Shown here one piece after another: positions 39,201 through 49,955 of a DNA stretch of 64,000 nucleotides (position 1 is the first letter of the stretch; each line of letters begins with the position of its first letter). The DNA is from Anarhynchus alexandrinus. Lineage: Eukaryota; Chordata; Aves; Charadriiformes; Charadriidae. A program made the position numbers and the translations under genes. The notes under the pieces were generated by a model. It had not been told where the DNA came from, did no database searches, and worked only from the letters and a program-made list of their open reading frames with translations. Location: positions 1,274,492-1,338,491 of the forward strand of contig VUYV01000090.1 of NCBI GenBank assembly GCA_008711295.1, in the 5' to 3' direction.

Positions 39201-42200
39201 AACACAGGAACCTTCCCATAGGCAAAATGAAGATATTCTGTAGCTGGGATGAGGCTTGGAAATTTATCTACCGCCTCCTCAAGTCAACTAATTATTAAAA
39301 AACTGATTTTTAAATCCAAGATAATTTAACTTTCATTTTCTGTACAACAATCTGAAGATGTAAATGTTTTATCATCATCATCATCCCGGACTACCAACAT
39401 AACACAAAAAAAAAATTACACTGATCTTACTAAATCAGTATACCTAGACTTCAAATTAGATTACGTGATTTGAAATAACAGATTTGAACAGGCTGCAAAA
39501 TTATTTACTTGTTCAAATAACTGTCCCTCGGTAAACTAAAATAAAAACATGAAAGCCACTTGGTTTTCATACCTCTGGATGTCTTGCCTTTGAAGGTGGT
39601 CTCCATTTAATGGATTTTCATCTTGAGCCTGGTCCTGCATAAGAGAGTGAGGGGAGATAGAGAACAGATGAACATATGAGTTCAGATCTTTCATTTGAAA
39701 AAACTGCAGTGAAACTACAACTTTGCTCATATTAAAATTCAGAAGTACAGTTGTCTTTATTTGTGTTGGCTGCAGTGGTTTTCAAAATGTAAGTAAAGAC
39801 TTCTACTAAGAATTTCCACTTTAAAATGCTTAAATTACCTACTTACATGAAAGCATTACTCAGCCACCACCTTACTTTTAAAAAACAAAACCAAAAAACA
39901 GCTGAGCTCTAGGAATTTGTGATTCTTTGAAAAGCAAAAATTAAGAAAGGCTTTTGACTTCCATTAAAAAAAAGTAATCCGTCTTCTCTAGTTCTTTCCC
40001 TGCCCCGGTATATAAAGACCTTTAAATTAAACTATTTCAATATAGATTTACTTCCACAAGTTACTTTTATGATAGAACATAATTTATCCCTTGAGTCTGC
40101 AAGACTGCTTTAAATTGTGCATACAAGTAGCCTCACTGAAGTTACAGGACTGTTTAACAAATCAAACATTGGGCTCACTTCGTTAGCCATATTTCTATGA
40201 GACCCTCACCTGTGATGAGTTCCCATTCATATCCCTCTTCTTCACAGTCCCTTCCTGCTACCACTCCCTCTAGCCAAAGCTGTTATGAATTAGATACCTG
40301 TTATTGTCGCTTTATGCTGGCTTATATACATTTCAAGCAACTTGTCAATACAATGTATACACTGCATCCACTACAATGCAAAACCCAAATAAGAATATCT
40401 AAAAACAGAAACAAAAAAAGTATACTTGCCTAAGGTAGAAAACATCTGAAAATGCTAACTAATGTAATTAAAACCAGTAATAAGAAAAATACCAGCCGGG
40501 TTTGAAACAATGCTGACTTATCATTGCCCATTGATCACATTTCCCTATATTTCACCTGACAATTTTTCCTTCTCCTGAAGACTTTCCCACCACCACCCAT
40601 TGGAGATTCAATTTCATAGTTTAAAAAGACCCAACAAACAGATGCACTGTATTACCCCACATTTGAAAACTTGTACCTTTTTATTTCCTATATTAAGCAG
40701 TTACCAGGATCAAGAAGAAATTACATTTAAAAAAAAGCAAAAAGCAGGTCCTTATATTTATTATTTGCAACAAAAGCTGCTGCCATAAGCATTATTTAAA
40801 GTGTCATGTCTAGTATTCCTTACAACTGCTATTTTAGTCTATTCTTTCTAGCAACATTCATTCCTACAATACAATCTGCAATCTTCCATTATTTATATAG
40901 CTGTTAGTCTATTCTACAGAGCTACCTGAAGACACGAGATTTATATACAAGTTACAGTATGCCTTCAGAATTTACAAGTTATTGAAAATACCTAAAAGAA
41001 TTCCAGATACAAGTGAAAACAACAACCAACAGTAACAGAAGTTAATAAAACACCTCACACGCCTTCCAGGTAACGTGCTTTATCCCCATCTAGTGGAAAA
41101 AGCACAGAGTAAACCCCAGACAACAACCAATGCACATAAGTCTATGTGTGTAAGCTAGGAGTGTGGCGTGAGACAGCAGCAGATCTGTAGAGACACATCC
41201 CTGCTGAGAACTGAACACCCCAACTATATATGCTTTGAGGGGCAGCAGGGCAGAAGGACTTCAGGGTAGCTCTAGTCTGGTCCCTGAATGCCCAGGAGAA
41301 GTTGGGGTGCATCTTCTTTGTTTCATCCAAAAGGAATCCAGTTCCCATACTCCTGACTGCTTCGTAATGCAAGGCACAGTGGTTATTAGATCTGCCTCAA
41401 AAGTACATTTCTGTAGTAATTTAAATGTGCACATAGGAAAAAAAGCCAAAGAAACATTTCCAAATTAGACCAAATCCCGTTTGAAGGCAGGATGACGGCC
41501 ATGCAAGGATTCTATCTGTGAGTCGTATCCTGAATACTGACTCACTCAAATATTATGTGACTCAAGATTACATAATTGTCATTATTAATGACTGTAAGAA
41601 ACAAAATAGTCTGCCTCTTCAAACACATTTAAATCTTTTAAATGTATTGCATAATTGCAATGTGACTGTAGAGTCCTAGAGACAGAGACTACCACTGCAC
41701 CTTTTTGCATGTAAAGCAGTAACCATGCACTCCACATAATTTATTTTTTTTAAAACTTAATGCATTTTATTACTGTTAGATATCTCAATTTCCTTTTTGA
41801 GATCCTAACCACAACTATGTTACACAATGAGTCTCTCACAACAAACATTTGCCCCAGACTAAAGGAGGTATAGCAAGATTCTGGAAACCTTGTTACAAAA
41901 ATCCACTTTCGGACAAGCTGCATGCAACTACCCTAAAGAAAAGTGCTAGGGCTCCTTAAACAAAGTTTGTGGTATCTTTTAACATAAGCATTCTACTGTT
42001 TTAAAAGAAAAAAAAAAACCACCACCAAACAACAAAACCCAAACAAACCAACATGAACAAAACCAAACCCAAACTAGCTTTTGCCCAAACTTTCTAAGAA
42101 GTCCAGCCTAAGACAAATACCAGCACAAGACACTTCAATCTGATTGGCTGCTTATAAGAAATTGTAAAGCTTTATTTTCTGTTGTTACATGGGCAACGGC

Positions 42201-45200
42201 TGGGAAATGTCACCTATGTAGGCATATCATTTCCAAGAAACAAGCCAGTCTATATGAATATTTAAGGTTAATTTTACTGGGATGTTAATCTTTCACTCAA
42301 GTATACACTTCATACTCTTTGTTTACCCTTTATTTTGCTTGAACGAGGGATTTAAAATAATGCAGTCAAATCTATTAATACAAAAATTCCTTAAAAATAA
42401 AGGTACCTTCTGCTTGGATTTTTGCAACTCCTTTCTGAGACTATTGCACTCTTGCTTGAGCTTTTCTAGATCCTGTTCCAGACTATGCACTTTGAGGTCA
42501 CTGTTCAGCTTCTCTATTTCCCAGCTGGACTGAGTACAATTCAGATTTTTCATCACTGTAAGAAGACAGGCAAGATAATCAGATTTCAGTCTCAGTTCAA
42601 GATATGTAATTCAATATGTAAGGTTTCACCTCAACCAGCCCATGCCCCTCAAAAAAATTATCATGTCCTTTCTAAAGAAACTGCAGTCTATGACAACAGA
42701 GAAATAGTAACACTGGTAAAGTTGTTGCTAGAGAAGTAGTGTATTTTCTGAGTTTAAAGTACAGAGCCCTACTTTCTAACAATGCACTGGAGATTTTACA
42801 TAAAGAAAAAAGGAAGTAACAGCATAAAAAGGCACAGAAAATACAAATATCTGTTAGTGGCAAACACACATGATATATACACCAACTTGCATACTTCTTA
42901 CATGGTTTGAAAAGACAAGCCTTTTCCCCCTCAGATTTGTATCATTACATAATGTACCGTTTAATATTAAGACGTTCTAAACAGAACTTCAAAAGATACA
43001 ATCAAAACAAAAGGGTAAAGTCTAGAAGTTACATAAGTCTTCTTATTAGACAGAACAAATTCACATGGTCGCTAGTAAGAAGCGACCTAAGACAATCCTA
43101 GCATCAAATCAGTAGTAGGACACTAGTAAGAAAAGAACGAACATGACAGGAAGAAAACCCCCAAGTCTTCAGCTGTATGGTACACTCACTTTCAGACCTA
43201 ACAATTTAAACAAGCTTAAGCTACACTGATTTTTTTTTTCTAAACAAGGTACTCAGAGCCCGCTTATAAGTAAAATTGATTACTAAATAAGGCTTGAAAT
43301 CACCACATTTGCAGAGCTCTCTTCATAAACTCTGCACTTCTTACCTCCTTAAACCATGATGTCCTCAACAATGATACTTCTGCTACACGTGGTTTGTTCT
43401 TCTAGGTTTAAAAACTTGTGCAATTCAAGTAGCATATTACATGCTTGATGTCCTCTTGGAAAGTAATCCAATTCAAGCACAGCAGTGCTTACAAGTACCC
43501 TTCAAATAACTGCATTTGTACAGAATTTGAAGTCCAGTCCATGTCTCTAGCTTTACATAGATGGTGTTTTCTTGTTCTCTTTTCTTGTTAACAGTACATT
43601 AATAAAGATATTTTTTTTCTTGCATAGCATTTTATTTTACATACCTATCATCTACACAGCACTCTTTAAAACAGCAGTAACAGATGCTGGATTTGGGCTT
43701 TTGGAATTGCCAGGGTACACTGTTTGTTTCTCCTTCCTCTTTCCACCAGGCTGTCTACAACCAGCATCTTTCTACCCTTCCTCATCTCCCAAGTAACCGT
43801 GGTTGACTGCAGCTATTGCTATACAACATCCTCTTGTACCTGTCATATCCCATCAGTGAGACAAAGCAATATAGTGGATCACCTGCAGGTACCAGAAGAA
43901 GTTGTATTGACTGGATACTCAACTGGTTTGATACTTGAACAAGTATGCCCCTGCCCCACTCTGAGGAAAAGGTGGTAACGTCCAGAGATGTACATTACCA
44001 GTCTATTAAACTGTCAGGTTGTACACATTTCTCAAATTATTAAATAATCTACAGTGGGAGAAGACAATAGCCTCAGATCTTTACCATGGAGCTCCTTGCC
44101 TATGATAATCTAACACTCATGTCACCATTTACAAGAATGAATACATATACAATCTCAAAGTACTTCGCTGCAGTATACTCCTCTCTTACCGAGCCACTAT
44201 ATAGAGTTAAAACTCTTCATGCCCTGAGATGGTAATATAACCACTAATATTAGCCAACATACATTAAGATGAAGTAACCAAATGCATACCTTGTTGAGTT
44301 TCCACTTCAGTTCTTAGTTGTAACAGCTCTACTTCTTTAGACTGCAACTGTTCATTCAAGGTTTTCAAGGATTCTGCACTTTCTTTCATCTATTTTCAGG
44401 GGGAAGAGAAACCCAAAACCATCTGTGAAGTTTTTTTCTATCATGTCTGACAATTCAACTTTTTTTTTAAAAAAAAAAAAAAAAATTTACAGGTTTTTTT
44501 TTTTTTTTTAGTATTAACTAGCATAGTAATAAAACTGAGATACTTGAAATTGTTATTCCTACATAAAGTATTGTCATGTACTTTAAAAACCTAAGGGAGT
44601 GATAAAACAAGCACCACAGATCTTCAGCAAATAAAATTCATTCTACGGTAAACATTTACTAACTATGCAGTACTTACATAACACACATTTAAGTCATTAC
44701 TTAAAAAGGCATACCATTTTATCCAGTTTGCTTTTCAGATTATCTCGGTCAATGCAGGCCTCTCGATAGGCTTGGTATGCCTTATTTACTTGTTCACGTC
44801 CAACTGAACTGCATTCCTCTTCCAGTCGGGAGCCAAGCAGCTGAACGTTTAACAGACATGAGAAATAAGAAGTTCTGTATGTTACAGTAAGAACTGCAAA
44901 GTTAAAAAAGTGCAACAGTACAGCCTGCAACATTAAACTAACATTGGTTTTTAGTTTAGAAAATAAATTAATCAAATACATTGATACAGACCAAAATTTT
45001 TTACAGAGATGTGACAAAGGCCTTCTACAAATTCTTCAGTCCCTAACTGTACTTAGTGCTTGCTCGTTTACTGCTATGAGTATTTAAAAACCATCCACAA
45101 GTCATGATTACTCACACTGACAATCTCTTAATCATATTTTTTCCAGGCTCTGAAGATGTACAAACTGCTTTTTGGAAAAAGAGTTTTAAGTCCTAATAAA

Positions 45201-46225
45201 TGTCTCAGCTCTAACTCTAGGATCTATCTTTCCATCTTATATTAGTAAGAAAGCAATCTATCAAAGCCAAGACTTTCTGCAATACAAAGACACTCACTAC
45301 TGAGTGATGGATATATGTTTAACAATAGCATTCTTTACTCAGGGAGAAAAGCCTGCACCATGGTCAATTTTTAGTTTTAATGAACTTCACTATACTAAGG
45401 CCATGAGAAACTGCATGTAAAACAAATTCCTAGATTCCTTTAGATTTTAGAATTATGGCAACAAAAAATAGCCAGCCAACACCCCTTTGTACTTCATGTT
45501 TGAGACTGCTATTAGCTAGGCATAGCCAGATATTCTTAACAACCTATTTTTCCTTATCATTTCGGTACGCTGAGCCCAAGAGATTCTTTTGACAGACAAT
45601 CCCTGGATTCTGACAGTTTATAGACTTGGCACCTCACTATTCAACAGTACTAAATGACATGTGCCCAAATTAATAAACATCATAAAGAGGCAGATGAAAT
45701 ACAGTAACGATCCAATGCAACTACAAATCTTTCTGAATCAAAGCTAATGTCTTTGCATGGCACAACTGCATTGCATGACATACATGCCCAGTAAGAACCA
45801 AAAATCCCAGTATGACATAACTAGACTACCAGAGGAACAAACTGTGTTTCACTTCAACAAATAAAACAATTTACCAAAACTTTTAAACTTGGAAATTATT
45901 TTAAGTACATATTTTAAATACTTAACCATCTGCTCTGCCATCCAGATAGAAGCAAAAAAGTAGCTGCTACCAGAACCTGGTAAATTGACTTTTTTCTTAC
46001 CTTCTCTTCTAGAATTCTCACTCTCTTTTTTAAGAGAGAGTTCTCCTTTTCTGTCTCCTTTAGCCGTTTCTTGATATCTTCATATGCAGTAACAAGTGCA
46101 AAGTGTGAGGCAACAGACTCATCTCCACTGTAAGATGAAACAGGAATCTCCCCATCTCTCTTATGAGCGTTGTCTGCTTTTTCATGGTTCAAAATACAGA
46201 TGTCATCCTCTACCAACTCCTCCAT
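32877..46225 (-). CDS. AZI2: AZI2/NAP1, TBK1-binding adaptor (complete CDS, seven coding exons)
   Basis: AZI2 (NAK-associated protein 1) is a cytosolic coiled-coil adaptor. It binds TBK1 and IKK-epsilon in interferon and NF-kB signalling and links TBK1 to NDP52 and the ULK1/FIP200 machinery in selective autophagy. Exons are 46001-46225, 44715-44840, 44290-44389, 42407-42555, 39573-39634, 36085-36200 and 32877-33265. All phases join, giving 388 residues against 392 in human. Residues 1-12 contain the acidic-hydrophobic DDICIL, recalled as the FIP200/LIR-type contact. Coiled coil covers about 45-75 and 95-200. The TBK1-binding segment, YQAYWDLKREMSNL, starts near 223. The C-terminus keeps NSWVFPSPPK and ends CLHKS. 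The segment between exons 5 and 6 is a few residues shorter than mammalian AZI2. The ATG sits 5 nt after a splice acceptor, so at least one noncoding exon lies upstream. Confidence 0.97.
33266..36084 (-). other. AZI2 last intron, GC-AG type
   Basis: The intron is 2819 bp. It begins GCAAGT and ends TTCTTTCTTCAG. The 122-codon minus-strand frame at 35098-35466 inside it has no splice support or known motif. No interspersed repeat was recognised. Confidence 0.88.
36085..36200 (-). CDS. AZI2: AZI2 coding exon 6 (TBK1-binding segment, residues 221-260)
   Basis: The exon is 116 nt. It completes the split serine codon, then encodes VYQAYWDLKREMSNLCLVT and a Leu/Lys helix. This is the TBK1/IKK-epsilon-binding region shared with TANK and SINTBAD. 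The 3' end reads AAG AAA G/GCAAGT, a GC splice donor that leaves one nucleotide, matching the two-nucleotide start of the last exon. Without splicing here the frame reads on 17 codons past the last full exonic codon (AAA) to a TGA at 36038-36040. Confidence 0.95.
36201..39572 (-). other. AZI2 intron before coding exon 6
   Basis: The intron is 3372 bp, from GTATGA to the acceptor TTTTGAAAG. No repeat family was recognised; it includes a short (ATC)n run near 39371-39385. Confidence 0.88.
39573..39634 (-). CDS. AZI2: AZI2 coding exon 5 (residues 201-220, short linker)
   Basis: This 62-nt exon follows a TTATGCAG acceptor and ends AG/GTATGA in phase 2. It encodes an acidic, polar linker (DQAQDENPLNGDHLQRQDIQ) between the coiled coil and the TBK1-binding segment. 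It diverges more than the flanking exons, but exact phase at both ends and the DxQxxDN-like resemblance support it. Confidence 0.9.
39635..42406 (-). other. AZI2 intron before coding exon 5
   Basis: The intron is 2772 bp, GT-AG. It includes a low-complexity A/C-rich tract (about 41999-42075 on plus, runs of AAAC-type units). No gene was seen. Confidence 0.88.
42407..42555 (-). CDS. AZI2: AZI2 coding exon 4 (residues 151-200)
   Basis: The exon is 149 nt, with acceptor TTCTTACAG and donor AAG/GTACCT. It completes a split valine codon, then encodes WEIEKLNSDLKVHSLEQDLE and a Lys-rich coiled-coil end. It leaves in phase 0. Confidence 0.96.
42556..44289 (-). other. AZI2 intron before coding exon 4
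   Basis: The intron is 1734 bp, GT-AG. It is AT-rich with no recognised repeat family or gene. Confidence 0.9.
44290..44389 (-). CDS. AZI2: AZI2 coding exon 3 (residues 118-150)
   Basis: The exon is 100 nt, enters in phase 0 and leaves in phase 1 (CAA G/gtatgc). It encodes LNEQLQSKEVELLQLRTEVE, a heptad-repeat stretch almost identical to mammalian AZI2. Confidence 0.96.
44390..44714 (-). other. AZI2 intron with an A/T hairpin tract
   Basis: This short intron (325 bp, GT-AG) contains the A17/T16 inverted pair at 44469-44509, 80 to 120 nt before its acceptor. The rest is plain AT-rich sequence. Confidence 0.9.
44460..44509. repeat. T9-A17-spacer-T16 inverted homopolymer
   Basis: T-run 44460-44468, A-run 44469-44485, 8-bp spacer TTTACAGG, T-run 44494-44509. 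It could fold as an A/U hairpin in the AZI2 pre-mRNA. Confidence 0.85.
44715..44840 (-). CDS. AZI2: AZI2 coding exon 2 (residues 76-117)
   Basis: The exon is 126 nt, phase 0 at both ends, with acceptor GTTCAG and donor ATG/GTATGC. It encodes the conserved block SSVGREQVNKAY and CIDRDNLKSKLDKM, part of the long coiled coil. Confidence 0.96.
44841..46000 (-). other. AZI2 intron after coding exon 1
   Basis: The intron is 1160 bp, GT-AG (GTAAGA to TTCAG). No repeat or nested gene was seen. Confidence 0.9.
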
Positions 46226-46230
46226 GACAG
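46001..46230 (-). CDS. AZI2: AZI2 first coding exon (residues 1-75)
   Basis: The acceptor (TTTTTAACAG) precedes a 5-nt leader, CTGTC, and the ATG at 46223-46225. The donor is AAG/GTAAGA after 46001. The exon encodes MEELVEDDICIL, a Ser/Asp-rich linker (SGDESVASHF) and the start of the first coiled coil, ending ILEEK in phase 0. The N-terminus aligns residue for residue with the mammalian protein as I remember it. Confidence 0.96.
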
Positions 46231-49200
46231 CTGTTAAAAAGACAGATGAGTACAAAATTTTCACAAAGACAAATTCATCAAGAGTCTCAAGTCTGAAAAT
46301 CTTCCAAAATAATACTGCAGGGTGTTTCTGTCAAAGTATGACAAGACTGAATAATTAGGAAATATCTTAATCTTGCAGAAAAATCTTGAAACCCATCATA
46401 CATTGAAAATACACTGCTTAGCAAAGAAGCATCTTTCACTGCTACTTGATAAAAATATTTTCAGTACACATTAGATTTATGAACCCCAAAATTCATTTTT
46501 ATTAAGGCTTAAAACCATCCTAGAATTTGGCTGGTACCAAATATTTGAACTCCACAGGAGTATCATACTAGAGTTTTTGCAAGTCAGCACTGAGTAGTAA
46601 AAGAGATGATAGTTGAAAGAAATCAACTAACTACCGTGGTTCCCCAGCACAAGTGCCAAATTTTCTTCATTCTTGAATGCAAATATTTATACTTTTCCCA
46701 AACGTTAAAATGGACTCTTGAGGTACACTTGCATTAGTCCTTAAAGAGGCTGCATGAGTAGCTATTCTTTACTTGGTCACAGTAGAACACATCCTGCTGA
46801 CCAAAAATTACAGTAATTCTTAACTGCAAATACAGTGAGAATGAAAATATACTCAATAACATGATCTACCTCAATATACACGAAGAAAACTGACAATAAC
46901 CTGGCTGTAAGAGCCAGAGTATCACTTTAAAATACTAGGCAAATCCACCTGAATGACAAATGCAAATTAACCATTAGATTGAATTTTTGTTACAAAATGT
47001 AACATTTAGGCACAGCAAAACATTCACTAAGAAAACAGCACCTTTAAAAACTCAACACACTTTCTTAAACTCCAGGCCTTAAGGGAAAAGCCCCAAAAGC
47101 ATTTTCCTTAATGCTACTAGTTATCAGGAACAAGTTCATTCAAAAACAAACAAAACTCCCCCGAAACCCAAACCAGACCAATAAAAAAGACGGCACTCAT
47201 TCTTCTTTAGTTCTGAAGATCAAGATTCCTTGCATACTAAAAAAATGGTATACTGTATCTGATAACATTTCTCTCCCCCCTTAAAAAAATCTACTGATGC
47301 TACTTCGACCAAAAGTAGATTTTTGTTTTTATTTTTTTCCCCTTGAACAAATCCTTAGGTTCCTAAGGATTAGCTAACGAAACAACAGAAATGCAGGAAT
47401 GAAAGAAATGAGCATAAAAGACAGTTTGTATTGTAGGAAAAAGCTATTTCAACAGAAAACTGACCTGATCAGCAGAACATCGCAGGAAAGACAGGCACCA
47501 GTGGGGGAAAAACCCACAGCCTCTACTGTGTATTTGCTATTTAAATTCAAACTAGACTTCCATTTATTTAGCCATACTAAGAGGTAAAGGGATCAACTGT
47601 CCCGGAGCTTATCTATGTGGTCAAATTTCTCGCACTGTGCTCGCAGTGGAAAAAGCTACGCAGACTGCAGCATTTCGAAGAGCTGTAGTACAGCTATAGC
47701 TGAACAATGGTGCCATTATCACATTTGTCTCAATTTGCTCCAAGCCCATTACACAACATGATAAAAAACTGTGACAGTTCGTTCATACTAAATAGACAGC
47801 AGTGGAGTTGCAACAGTGAAAAAAAGATGAGAAAACTACAAACCGAAACTGAAGCCCTTTTAATGGTTATCTTCAGGAGGCGAACAGATGCCTTGTATAC
47901 TACTTGACGTGTTCTAACGGAACAGGTAGCCTAAGCTTCCCTTGCCTGTTGCTCTGCCTCATACTTAAGTAGAAAGAGCACTGCAAAAAAGGTTTGCTTC
48001 CTTTTCATTGTAAGAATATCACTCCATGCACAAGGTGACCTTGACCAAAAGCACTACATTATTCAAACTGCATTAACTGACTGAAGGAATTGCTCATTTT
48101 GTCTTCTAAGATGAGCATAACACACTAGCTTTTCCTCCCCCGTTCTACCAAGGGCCCTGCAAGTCTTCTCACCCGTCTCATCAAATTCCAAGAGCTTGCC
48201 TTCTCAAGGCAACACGTCTCCTTTCCTCTGAACACTAGACTCAAATGTCATTAAAGTGTCACAGCTTATCATTATCTCTTGAAGAAAGCAGCAGATTGCG
48301 TGACCTTGTACATAAAAATACATCTTTATCCCCACACTTTCCTATAGCTCCTAAACTTCAGCATCATTCATTTCCCGTTTCCTGCACACATCAGTTCCAC
48401 CAGGAGATGGCAATAAGGGAAAACAGGAGACAACATCAGAAGACAAGAGCGTATTTATTCTGTATTTTGCCAACTAAAACTTACTGCCTATGAGCTTCCA
48501 AAAGATCAAGACCTCCCAAATAAGACTCAGCATACACAAATACTATTTTATAAATTCAGGTACACACTTAACCTGCACCTACTAAGAGGACTGGTTACAC
48601 TAACATTTTTTTACTTCAAAGATCTCATTTAGTTTACAGTACTATTCAACTCTGGTTTTCTGATGCTGCTAACTAAGCCAGCACTGGATGCTATTTAGAA
48701 GACAAGCATATAATTCCATGTAATTCAAAGGAGCTTGTAATACATATTTTTCTAAATTACTACACACAAGAGAATTGTTTCTGAAAGATGTGATACACAC
48801 ATTTTTGACTAATCTTAATGCAACTAAAGTGACGACAAACTGCCAACAAAACAAAAGTCTACTTCTCTTGAGAGACAGATGCCCAAGTAAGACACCTTCC
48901 TCTCAGCTCATCCCTTTAAAGAACAGATCTGATGATATAACACTTTGGAGGGGAAAGTGGCAACACATCTTACACAGGCTTAAACGAAGTAAGCGGGCTA
49001 TTCATAAGGAATTGTGCGATTTTTAAACTTTTTGCTTCAATTATTAAAAATAAATAAAAACATCATGAAACAGGCTTTTCTGTACTGGAAGCTCAACAGT
49101 CTGTCACGAAGGGAAAAATCACTACAATATTCACATTACACATACTTTATTTTTATCTTTCATTATATCTGTTAACCTAATGTATTAATAATATCCACAC

Positions 49201-49703
49201 ACTGTATTACACTTCTGTGACCATAAAAAAGTGCAGTTGTTTCAGCTTTACAAGAAACATGATGCAAATCACCGTTGCTTTTGAAAATGAGCACTATTGA
49301 AACCAAAAGCAACTTTTCTTCACAGAATAAACAAGCCACTATGCTTTCTAACAGATTTAATGATGCTATTGTCAGTGAATCTGGAAAAAAAAGTCTTGAC
49401 TTATTTTATTCTAAGTAGGCTCCTCATTTTCTCCCATAATAGTTATTTTACAAACCCACACAGTTACATTTTTACCAAACTGCAAAAATCGTAAAAAAAT
49501 TTAAAGAGGAAAAAAATGAAGAAAAAGAAAAGCATTTATCAAATCTCAGGTATGAGTTGATACAGTTAACATCAGTCTGTTGCCTGTGCTTACTGAATAT
49601 TCCTTTTATTGCATATTTCAAAAATTTTCAAATCTCGCAGTCTACAGAACTATATGATAGATGTTTCCTAAGAAAAAAAAAGTGCTATGACCTCTGTATT
49701 GGA

Positions 49704-49955
49704 TAGAATCATAGAATGGCTAGAGTTGGAAGGGACCTTCAAGATCGTCTAGTTCCACCACCACCACCTCCACCCCATCCCCTCCCCCCCACCCATGGGC
49801 AGGGACACCTCCCACTAGACCAGGTTGCTCAAAGCCCCATTCAGCCTGGCCTTGAACACCTCCAGGGATGGGGCGTCCACAACTTCCCTGGGCAACCTGT
49901 TCCTGTGCCTCACCACCCTCAGAGTAAAGAATTTCTTCCTAATATCTAATCTTTA
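49704..49955 (-). mobile_element. CR1 LINE 3' end with expanded C-rich tract
   Basis: GAATCATAGAATGG and GTTGGAAGGGACCTTCAAGA mark the 3' end of a minus-oriented CR1. The body matches the CR1 C-terminus (LFxVRGGEAQEQVAQGSC-type reading). A (CCA)n/poly-C tract interrupts it at 49755-49794. It lies in sense with AZI2. Confidence 0.93.
49773..49794 (-). other. G-quadruplex-forming sequence on the AZI2 sense strand
   Basis: On minus there are four G-runs (3, 7, 4 and 4 G) separated by loops of 1, 1 and 2 bases. It sits inside the CR1 at 49704-49955. Confidence 0.75.
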
